Assembly (NCBI RefSeq): GCF_001949145.1
Contig: NW_019091527.1
Span: 170,706-234,705 of the forward strand
DNA length: 64,000 nt
Source: Acanthaster planci
Taxonomy: Eukaryota; Echinodermata; Asteroidea; Valvatida; Acanthasteridae
Reading direction: 5' to 3'
A program made the position numbers and the translations under genes. Every line of letters begins with the position of its first letter. Within the stretch, counting starts at the first letter, position 1. Of the stretch, positions 32,801 through 44,800 are shown one piece after another. The notes under the pieces are model-generated. The model was not told the origin of the DNA. It saw only the letters and a list, made by a program, of their open reading frames with translations, and did not search any database.

Positions 32801-35800
32801 TTTTTAAGAACCAAGCCATTATGACTGGGAGCAGGGACAGTGTTTTTAGAGCCAACTGAATGAGAGGACGGGGGGAGAGAAAAAAGGAGTATTTCAGATG
32901 ATTCGACCACAAAAAAACACCTCCATTGTTACCATGACTTCATATCACATGCACCGCAAAGTACACACTGCAACCAGTTCTAGTTTGCTTCTAATTATGG
33001 CTGCAATTAAGGAAGCAGTTAACAAATCCAAAATCGCTGTCGCAAAAGTAGGAACTGCACAAATCTTTTCTAGTTACGAATTTCACGGTAACTTTTATTT
33101 TGTTCTTCAAGGTTTCACATTTTTTGGTCTGTGGGATAAAAGCAAACGTGGTTAGTGCAGTGCAAGCCAGCTACACACTACCATGAGTGCATAAGACAAC
33201 AAGAAAATGGAATAAATAACATGTAAATCAAATAAAATAGTCCAAAAAGACGGCAATTAATTAAAAATGGATTATTCTAGTCTAAGGTGTGGTTACAATA
33301 TCAATATGGAGATAAATATATTCAACAGAATTCTAGTTCACAACACTTGCCAGCCGTTACAAGAAAAAAGTGAAGAGGGGAGAATAAAAACCAAATATAG
33401 GTACAATGAATACGACATTACCTTCTAGAATTAAGATGCGAGGACCGAGCGTGAACATTGCAAAAAGGGGGGAATTATCGGGAATGAAGAAAAGAGAAAG
33501 AGAGCAGAGATGGCATCAATCCCTCTGTTTGTTTTGGTTGGAACCTTTCTACCTTGTTTTTCTTCTCCTTGTAATTTTTTCTTTTTGGGTTTGTGGGCAA
33601 ATCCTTCCAAGTTCAACAACGACAATAAATTTCGTCCATTTATTTTTCGGCAAAAGCTACAATTGGAGGGGAAAAAACATTTGGATGTTTGTTTTGCTTT
33701 TAGTGTTCATACAAAGGTACCGAACGTTTCAACTATCTCTAGGTTAAGTGAATAAGAGAGGAGACTGCAGGTTTGTGTTTTTGGTTTTGTTTCTGTTTTT
33801 TCCGGAGGGGGGATGTATCCTAATCTGATAATACCCTGAAGCAGATTCTTCCTTTTGTGACAATTGAGCAGAAGTTTAGGGTATATTCTCAAGAAGGCAA
33901 GAGTCCAATTTCCGGAAAATAAACAATTATGATTCACTTCATTTCATGAAAAACAGGGCAAACCATCCACTACATGCTTCAAGCATCCATCTTTGCAGGG
34001 CAAAGGTTACTCAATCTTAACATAAATTGTATTTTCAGGGCAGTACATGTAATCTTGTCCTATTAAACCTTCAGAACTGAACAATTTTTTTGTTACTATT
34101 CATTTATTCATTTTTTTACCTGCCCCATCCCGTAGCTGTTTGGTTGTGGGCTGACAGCCGGCACAAAGTTGCTGGTCATCGCATTCTGCTCGGCCTGAGT
34201 CGTGGAGACCGCATAGAGGTCCATGGGTCCCGGGCTACTGTTGACGTTGAAACCACTGCGGCTGTTGACTGGGGAGGGGGACGGGGCATAGCTCTGCTGG
34301 GCATAGGGGGAGTTCATCACTGCAAAAGGGGCAAGGTTATCAAAACGAGATCGTCAAAAAGGGCGAAAATGACGGTCTGCTCAGGACACTCCCACCAGAA
34401 GACTGGTAAATCCTTCTCTCCAAAACGTTAACAGCTGCACTTACTGAATGCTGAGATTTGAATCCTTTGCACATTTTAATGCCTAATGATTTGACGTGGT
34501 AAACTCAGGATGGAAACTCAATGGGAAAACATCCTGTGGTATGCAGGCTCACTTCTTATTCCAATAGGAACACTGGTACTTCAAAATGGACTAGATATCT
34601 TCTGATTTATATGCTGTCCTAAAGCATCTGCACATTTTCAACCAATGAATTTTTCAAAGCTGTAGGCTGGACAAGAAATTCAACAAACATACCACAGGAT
34701 TTCCCCTCCCCCCCGAAAAAAAAAACTGAAGAAAAAACTGTCACACTTGGCATTGATGAAGGATGAGGTTTTGTCAGCACACTACTCTCTACTGAAATGA
34801 TCTATGAGTAACAAAGGAAAGACACGCAAACTACACACACTAAGTGTTAGGACTATAAAAAAAAAAAAAAACAGGAAAAAAGAAATGTCTTGTGGACAAC
34901 AAACTCGATCAAGCAGGATCGCTAAATCCATGCAAGGTTTGTAACGAATGGGAGATGTTAATGAAGCAGGCTCCGCTGGTTAGGTCATTCCAGAGGTGCG
35001 TGAAGATCCTTAAAGACTCTTTTACCCGGACACTCACAATTATTAAAAGCATGGGTATTTTAGTATTCCATTACATCCCAAATGCATGGATATAGGCATC
35101 CTTAACTCATACGTATCAATCCCACAGAAAGTACATGGTGAACGTACATGTACATTTCAGTTGAATTTGTATTTGGGTAACCACAACTACGCTGAAGCCA
35201 TTGGAGGACTGTGCCTTAACCTGACAGTTACTAAGTGGTAGCAATAAAGACAGCTAAAGAGGCACCAATCTTTGCCAAATGTTTCCATGGAAACCATGCA
35301 AATTGTGGGAGTGTGTTTATGACATCTGGAGTGGATAGTACTACACTTGAGAAAAAACAACACAGACCTATAAAGGGACTGACCTATCTACATGTTCTGT
35401 TGACTTATCTGGGACAAAGAGGAAGGTCTATTTCTTCCTCCGTGTCTGGGACAACACAAGGACTCTACCAATTAGCGATGTCTTTACAATGTGAACCTAG
35501 TTACTCTGGCAAAATGGAGTATAACATTTAAGTGATATTTCTTTGCTATGGTTACAATGGTAACTATTGGAGGAAAACCACTGTGTAAGGTTCTTTTGGG
35601 GGTAACGTGTGAAAATAAAGGGGTGTCCATTTGTAGTGGTTTGTGTGTCTGTCTGTGATGGTATGTTTTTACAAGGGTGGCATGTCACCACGCGTCATCT
35701 CGGTCTAGAGGTTGTACTAGTAGTAGATGCAACATTACCAGCAGCCTGGTGGTACTCCCGGTTGTAGTCGGCCTGCTGGTGCTGAGTCACCGCCGTGCCG

Positions 35801-38800
35801 CCATCCGTCCGGTTATGCGCGTTGGCCGCTCGCAGGGTCGCGGCAGGCGCCGCGGGCCCCGCCGAGCCGTAGTCCGGGTACGAGTACGGAATGTAGCCGC
35901 CGGTGCGGCGTTGGTCCACGGCCGGCTGCAGTCCGTGCGGCATGACCGCATAGCCGCCAGGATAGGCGTGCAAGCCTGGGGAGGCGATACAGACAGACTT
36001 GTCAAGCCCTGTCGTCTTCAGGTAGGTCAGCTGTTCATTGGTGTTTTCTGTGAATTGTACACGGGGTTCACATGTTTGGTTTATCACAACTCATCAGTTA
36101 CACAACTCGGAGGGGTGCTCCTTTTTTCCATGTTTATTTTAAGCAAAAAAATGAAGCTACATGGACACACAACTCAGTGGTCGAGCCCACTGCGATTTCT
36201 GTTTGGCAGCATGCATGACATTGAAAAACAAAATTATGATCTGAACTTGTTTTTTTTCTCTCTCTCTTAGGCCTTGACAGTACAAGTGTGCATACAAGGA
36301 TACACACAGACAAGCCAATAGAAAAACCAACCCACACCCTGCATTAACATCTTATTGGTGTTTAATGAATGTGTCTTAATACTTTAAGTGACAACCTTGG
36401 TTGCCTTGGTGACATTAAAGATTATATGCCAGGCAGGCAGCTTTCTGAAGCAATATGAAACGTGCCGTTGAATAAATCATTCAGGAATTAAACAGCATCA
36501 TTTCTATTCTTCCATATGGCTTGAAGTACCAATCACACCACTTTCTTCAGACGACTTTTATACATTCCAGGAAACTATTTTTCTGTCTTGTCATTCAGTA
36601 AGTAAATAGGTTCAACGTGGACAATTTGACCGCCCATTTCTCTTAACCAATGCAGATGCAAATGAAACCCCATTCAGAGGAGTCAAACACCGTCTCCACA
36701 TCATTACAGAAATATACCCATAACTCTACAACTTAAGAGTTTATCATATATGGGACTTTCCCAGCTAAATTCCAACCGCAGATTTTCCATGGCCCCAGAA
36801 ACATTTAATCCAACTGATCTGACCATGTGCGCACAAATAGAGGAAGTAGGAAAACTATCCCTTTTTCTAAATTTAACAAAGCAAAAAAAAATATTTCAGA
36901 ACAACCGTACACTGCTATACAAATGTTCAGGACACAAATAAAGCAAAACACATCTGTACATCAAATAAAAAATTCAAGAATTCTCAACTGATGCCACATC
37001 AAGTCCACAGGGTGACATAATCAGTTTTGGCCTTTTGGTACCACAATTTGGAAATGCAGGACTACACTTTAAGCCAAGCTACTTTTCAACAGTACCGTAC
37101 AAACAACAAAAAATTGCCACTCGCAGCTGTGTTCAAGTACAAATTGGTAGGGTAGGATCTTAAATTAAATTGAACTGTTCCAAAACTTTCCCTCTCATGC
37201 TCAACAGACGGGAAGGCATATTAATGATTAACTGGTGTATATATGCCATGTAGCCATGTATACATACGAGCACTGAATGAAGGTCTGGGTATTAATGTTG
37301 ACAATAGAGTACCGAAGTGTGACGTCACTGTGAACCAGAAAGTGTAGTGCAAACAAATGGCGTACGCGTGCGTGTTGGTTCGCGCGCTGATTCTCGCTGT
37401 AATGCCTTTTACACGCACAATTATGCGCGTGACGTAGTCACTTCAGTACTCTATTAATGTTGACAATTATACACTTCCAACAGCTAACGTTTCTCGATCT
37501 ATTCAATGAAACAGTCAATTGAGCAGCAAATAAGATTTGCCACGTTCTGCAACAAGTTGATCTAGTGTCTACCGGAAATCACAACGATTCATTGTTCAAT
37601 GCAGTCCTTAACTAAGACAAAAGTACTGAGGCATCTTCTGTGCTTGAAGGAAAATGTTAGCAGTACAGCTCAGTAAACACAGTGCAGGTTTAAACACCAC
37701 CAGCGGAAAAGGATATTAAACAAAAAATGACAAATGGCAGCCATGTTCCCTTCAACGTTTCTAACCGGTGAGACAGCCTGCACAGAGGCTGTCAGCTCAC
37801 ACTGACTGACAATTCCTGACGACCATGGCAGCAATTGTGGAAACACCCAAAGACATCTGTCCAGTCAGATGGCTTTCTCCCCCAATGTATGAATATTGAT
37901 GAACCGCCACAACACAAGTACAAAACATTCTAACCAATCAGTGTTCAGCAAAGCTGCCCCATAGGTGATGGCAATAGCAATGAGCAAGGGATGAAAGCCT
38001 AGTCAACTGACAAAACCATGCAGACATACTAATGTCACTCGTCAGTGTGTTAGATTTTGGGGGGTGGAGAGAACACAGACATCCCCCTCCCCAATTGAGA
38101 AGTATTGTGAGTTTGTAAGAAGAGAAAGCCCGCTGGGCAAGACAGTGGGCAGAAATTCAACATTTAACAAAACATGACAGAACTGGGCTTATGTTATTCA
38201 CATTCCATGCAGTGAAATCATGTATGCAGTAATGCCAGCAATGTCATTTCTCTTTTCCAACAGCTGTACAATTATCATAGCATTTCCTCAAATTCCATAA
38301 AATTGTCCCAGATGGAGGTTTACAAGCCTTTCTAGATGTGCAGATGAAGTTCTGAATGGGAATCTATGAGGTATTTTGCATTATCCCTTTTTTGCAGGAC
38401 CAAAGAACACCAAAACCATACCGCATTTCCTCCAACTGATTTTCACTAATTTGGAGCAAAAACAAGACCCGACCCCCCCAAAAAAACTCCAGAAACAACC
38501 ACATCCAAGCAATGTCCCCTAGAGAAACCCCCCCACCACCACCACCACTGTTCCTCTGCCCACATCTCCTTTCCACTTCCCCTCTTCCTTCCCCACCAAA
38601 AGTATCAGCGTTAATACTGTTTAAGGAGAGTGAAGCTGGATTAAGAAGTTGGTCATTCCAAGAGCAAAGCACGATGCAGTTAGGCATGATGACAGGCCAC
38701 ACCACGTGAAAGAATCACACACGACATCACAGGGTTCTCCCGAACGCAAAGCAAATTTCATGACGCCTGGCCCTACTTAACATTCATAAATCTATCCTTG

Positions 38801-41800
38801 TGCATTCATTATGCTTACTGAATTTGAGGTTTTTGCCATTAATTTGAGACACTTCTCAAATCTAACCGATCTTTCCCAAAGGATCTTACTTCAAATAAAA
38901 GAATAATTGTTCCCATTCTTATTTCGTGAGTTAAAAAGGGAGTTTACCCAACTAATCCTTGATACCAGAGGCTGGGTCGCAATAAGGATATCCGGGCTAT
39001 GGCTTTGGCCTGTGATACACAAAACGATGCCCGTTTCAGATACAGCCTAACACTAAAGATGACAGATCACAGAGGTTCAATGGGAGATTCTTGATATAAG
39101 ACCAACAGACCTCAACAAAGCACACTTCCCCACTGAAGAAAACAATTCCAGCTATTGAAGCTTTTAAAACTTTCAGGTGGACTTGAATGCTTGTACAGCG
39201 CAATGTCAAAGATTCAATTTAAAAGAAACAAAACAGCAAATTTGGGCAACTTTAGCAAAATCCTCGGGGAGAACCCTGTTCAAGACACACGCAACCTGAA
39301 CACTCTGTATCTTCTTCCATAACCACGGTAACCGTTTACCTGGTGCACTGTGGTAGCTTGCATAGCCACCCCGTCCGGTGGAGCGCCCTCTACTGGCTGG
39401 CCCACGCTGGTGTCCGGGGGTAAAGGCCGGCGAGGCCCCGCCAAACCCTGGGCACAAGGATTGTGGTATGCACGCACGTACACCGTGATACAAGTTCAAG
39501 GTTCAAGGTTGAAAAAAGGTTGGTTGTCGTGAAGGCAATACACAGTTCACTTTTCAACTTCAGTTTGAACATTTTGTCCTTTTCTTCAAAAGTCATTCCA
39601 CATGAAAAAAGTTACAGCACACTTGTATACACAAATTGATGTACAAATACACAAGCGAAGAGTACACACCAAAAAGACAATATGAGTGAAACACACAGAA
39701 TGAACATGTATCGCAGGATCGCTTCCAGGAATTTTTACTTTGTGTTTCTCATCTCCTCTCTCTCTTGTATTTTCCATTTTCAACCCTGTTTGATTTATTT
39801 GGGGGAAATCTTCTCTCATCTGGTCAGGCTTTAGGTTTGGGTGAGCCAACTCAATATTCAATTCTCATGCTTTGACAAAAATCCTCCCTGCTCAAGGAGT
39901 ACGGGCACACGTCAAGGCAAGGACATGCAGATGTGACAGATTCCAATTATTGTCACAAGCAAACCTCGCGGGGGAGAGGGGGATGCTTCTTGGAAAGACT
40001 GACATTTACATCACACAATTGAAAGTCACAGAAATGTAATATTAATCATGAACACAGATATGTGAGTTAGATTCGAATGCACACTCCTCGATTCTGAAAT
40101 ACAAAACATCATTTGTAGATCTGATCAACCGTTTCTCCAGCAAACTGGGACCACTTTGAATTAGGTTAACCAGGCGACCATTTATGCATGGAATACATGT
40201 TTGATTAGAATGCCAAATACTTTTCTCAGTAAGACATACATGTACACGGACAACACACGAACAAGGCACACCTAAATAACCATTAGCATACACGGGCCAC
40301 CAAATGTAATAATTTGAAGGGAAAAAAATGGAAAAACCTCAATGCAAAGACCTGAGCTTCTCAGCAAAACTGTTTGGCATAGGGGCATCCTTGAAAAGAG
40401 TATCCATCAAAGGACATGCAAGCAACAACCGTTTTCATCACACAGACACCATGTGAATCTTCCTTCCAATAACTACCGGTACATAGCCCAACTGTCTCTC
40501 CACCCATCAAGTGTGTGTTTCTATGCCAACAATTCCATGGCAACAAGCCTTAGCAACAGACCTCTCAGGTACATTGTAAGCCAGTGTGAACACTTCCAGC
40601 AAAGTCCACTTTCTGATCATCTCTTCGAACCACTTCTTGTCTACTATCGTAATGGCGTAAGGAAAGTTAGTTCCATATTTTTGCAGCAAGAGTACCACTG
40701 GTGTCAAATGACATGCAAAGTTTCACTCACCGACAGCCATGAATACATTATATTGCTAACTGGCAATTTTTGCAGGAGAATTTGTTTCATTTCTCAAATT
40801 CTGTATATTTTAAACCATGTATCACATTTCTTTCATCCATTTTCCCCGGTCGATTTTTAGCCAGAGACAGGCAATGTCCATTTAATGAGACAAAATGAAT
40901 TTTCAGCGAAACCATCTCCAACAGCATTTCTTTAAACCACTGTTGAGCTTTATGTGTAACCCAAGCCCCCAACTACAGACAATGCATGTATGAAGCCAAC
41001 ACAGAGCTGTATATCCACCATCAAGACTGAATTTAAAATCGTTCATCACTTTTAACACATCTCTCCAACGAAAAAGGCGCAAGATACATCACACAACGAC
41101 CAAGGCTTTTTCCCCTCCACTTTTGCAGCAGCATCAAATCAAATCCTACATAAGTCACAGGAATTCCCCAAATACTTTAAAGTGTCTCCAGACGGTCGCA
41201 GATGGACTATCAGTCACTAATCCTTGAAGATTACATTTGAAGAAAACAGGAGATTTATTTATTCAGACAGAGTACACTGCCAATCACACGGCAAGGATTG
41301 CTTCTTTACAGGTAAAATACCACTGGGTCTTGACTCACAATGGAAAGAGAAACCATTCTCCGCTGAATCACAGGGAGGAATTTAAAGTGGCTATATGTAT
41401 GCATCGAGTATTCAAGTAAAGCGTTTTCGTGTTTAATATGGAAAACTGGTCCATTTCAGAAAAAAAAGCATACCATTAAATCCTTGTGCACTTCTTAGAC
41501 TCACTTTTACATGAGTAGTTTTCCCCAAAAGGATTTTTAAATGATCCGAGTCTTCAGTGTAAAGCTTCAATTCAAACCAACAGAGTGAAAACAACTACAT
41601 TCTAAACACTACAAGCCCAAGGAAGGGTTTTTTCTAATTCGCTACTCAGCTACCATGGTAATGGTTACTAAGGCTGACAAACGCTCTGAGCCAATCAGGT
41701 GACAAGTCATGCAACATATGCAAATGATAAGTGAAGCGTGACAAGAATTTCTGAGCAGGATTCCAAAACACTGAGACACACATTTTCTTGATGAACAAAG

Positions 41801-44800
41801 GTTTGGGTTCAATATCACTTGAAACATTCTATTTTTGTAATGTAATTTTCAAAATCACTTGTCTGAAAAAACATGGGCCAACATGCAAATATGCTGAACT
41901 TCTGCTTTTTGAAAACTCACGTCGGGCAGAGCAGTTCCTTCTTTTTCTCAATGTAATGGAATCACTGGTATATTATGATGTGACATTGGCAAAGGTCCAA
42001 AAGACAAACTAGACAGGTTTCAAAAATGAGAACTTACCACTAAAGTACGGGGTGAAGGGAGGGTAGGCAGGAATCGACCGACCGAATGCAAAATTGGCTG
42101 GATAACCTGTATCGAGAAAAAGGAAAAGAAAAAAACACAAGAAAGAATATGTAACTTAAGGTCAGATCAAAAAATTAAATATGAAATACATACATAACTC
42201 TACCCATCATCTCTCTGTACCACATCCTATCTAGCAACACATGTACAAACAGCTAAAAAAAGGCCACAAATTTCTCCCTCCTAGAGAAACACTGATAGAC
42301 CACAAGTAAAGATATCAACATCATCTTTGCTTCATGCTTTATCGTAACGACAAAGAAAGAAAAAAAACCAAGATGGCAACAAATCTTCCGTGCAACAAAA
42401 ACTAATTCCACATCCATCAGACATTTGCAGCGAAAAAAAAAAAGGGGAAAGGTTGACCACAGAAGGCAAAACATCTGCCAAAATTTCCTGCCGCTCTGGC
42501 AGCTAATTGGCCCGTTGAAGGCAGGATTAGATCCCACAATGAGATCAATGGGTGCCGCAGCGCTTCAAGGCAATACATTTTAGCAATGGGATAACTTAAA
42601 GCGAGAGCCTTGTCGAGTAACAACAAAAAATTGATTTTTTTTTTAACACCGGTCGTTAACACTAGACAAACTCCTGCTAAAGCCAACGACTCAACTGCAA
42701 ACTCAGAAAAAGCTGAACGATGTCAAAACCAAATGCAACAAAAGGCATGATTCTTTCCTTCCTCACAAAAGAAATTACAAGTATTTCTACACATCAAAAT
42801 GAGATATAAGTTTTGTAGACTGCCACCTTTTACATCTTTTTAAACCACAGTGGCATGACTTAACATGCAAGATTATCTATTAGAAGTCAAATTCCCCCTT
42901 TCAACAAGCTCCAAAACAATGAAAAGAAGGTTCTAAGTGACCTTCTTTAAAATGAAGTTGACATGAGCTATTCAAAAAAAAAACCCAGAAGCTTGACAAA
43001 AGGGTTGATTTGTTCTGTCTCTATAAGAACCAAAGGCTTAAAGCTTTTTTTTCAACTGTCTCTGACGGCAGTACTATTCTCAAAGACAGTCCAAGGAGTT
43101 GTCAAATGTCCCCAAAAACAAGACCACATGACTTCCTCTCAGAAAGAGAGAGCAAAGTTTACACAACACTGCTGCTCTTCCACGTAAAAGGCTCCAACAA
43201 GAAAGGCACAGATTTCACATGTTAAACACAAAGTTTTTTCACACGACAAACATACAGCAGAGATGAAAAAACACTTTTGCTTTTCACTCTTATAAAGCTC
43301 AACAATGAAATAAAGACCAAAAGGAAAAGATACCTAAAAACACAAGACATTGCCACAGATCGTAAAAGAAGATTACAATCACACAAAACTGTTATGATGA
43401 CAAGTGCGAAGTTTGATTAGCGTGCTAGAACTTAATGATTGGCTAAGACATCAAGGGAGTCTTGCAAGGACTAGGACTCCATAGTAAAAACAGGAGAAGA
43501 TTTGCTGAGGTCATCACAACAAATTTACAGTCAAGTAAGTGAGAATCACTGATTACCGAGCTAAACTAAGACTAGTCAACTAGCCCACTGATTTGAAAGA
43601 TGAGAATAACTGTGTCTTGAACTGAGTGGACAGTGTGATCTCAAACTGGTGCATTTCTGATTGCTCATTTATGAGCTAATTGGTGGGAAAGTAGTGAACT
43701 ACTGGCCAATTAATTGATGGAATGCTTACTAGACTGATAAATCATTTCAATAAGAAGGTAAGTATTTCATTGAGTGATTGTGTGTTCATAGGGTATGTGA
43801 TATGTTGTCTGTGATGAATGCTTGGTCTGTGCAGATGTATGAAGGTACATGTAGAAAAGCAAAGATAGTTTTACGACCTTTTGCTGAATTACTGATTGGC
43901 GTTGACAGACTGATTAAATGACTGATTGAAATAATTGATTGAATGATACAAGGGCATGGCGTGTTTCACTGAATGATTTGGCGAATGATTTGGATTGAGT
44001 GACCAGACACTGATGGTCCACTGTGATCCACTGTGATGATTGGCACAGTGAGCTGACAAATGGCTGGACTGGGATGCCCAGGGCTGTGGGGGACCCACTG
44101 GTAGGGACAAATAGCGAAAATGAAGACACACAAAACTGAAAGCCCTGGGCCAGGAACTTGCCTTTGACATTAGGGACAGACTCCAGGAGAATCGGCATGG
44201 GAGAAGATAAGCCTATTGAAATAAGACAGGTGTGGGGGGAAATCATGTCACAGTTGTAAGTATAGGGCAATTCCTCCATTGATTAATTTTAAAAAAAAAC
44301 AATAATAATAATAAAATACATGTAAAACAGGGACGACACAAAATAGACAGTATCTCTCCATTCTATCAATAGTTCCAACATGGAGTTCTCCGTCTGATTT
44401 CCTCCTTCCTGTACGCCGAAAAGCTCTTAACACTATTGTCCTAAGAAGCATTTTCATATTATTAAAAAGACAAAGAGAAAGACAGCCTTGATATTTGTCA
44501 GAGAGAACTTTCCTTATTTTCTTACACTCTACTTTGATTGAATTTTGAGCCTTAAATACAGTCAACCAAATAACAGAAATGGGTCTGGTGCCCTAATGAC
44601 CTCAAACTATAAGCATTGTATTTCACATGTGTTTCACCTACATCTTCAGCCAGAAGAGTTGAGAACAAAATGTATTAGAAGAGTTTGTAACCTCAAACAG
44701 TAGTAATATAAAGACTGGTTAATGTACAATAGGACAAAGGTCATGGCCTTCGAATAACAACAAACCACATCCATTCTAAAAAGCACGTAGCCGATTACAC

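Noticed and set aside
33406-33747. 113-codon plus-strand frame with hydrophobic segments
   Set aside because: Low-complexity T-rich DNA gives Phe/Leu runs; it lies in a Musashi intron on the opposite strand, with no splice or family evidence.
43914-44279. 121-codon minus-strand frame with Ser/Gln repeats
   Set aside because: The repeats come from the degenerate TGATTGA tandem repeat; no conserved domain.
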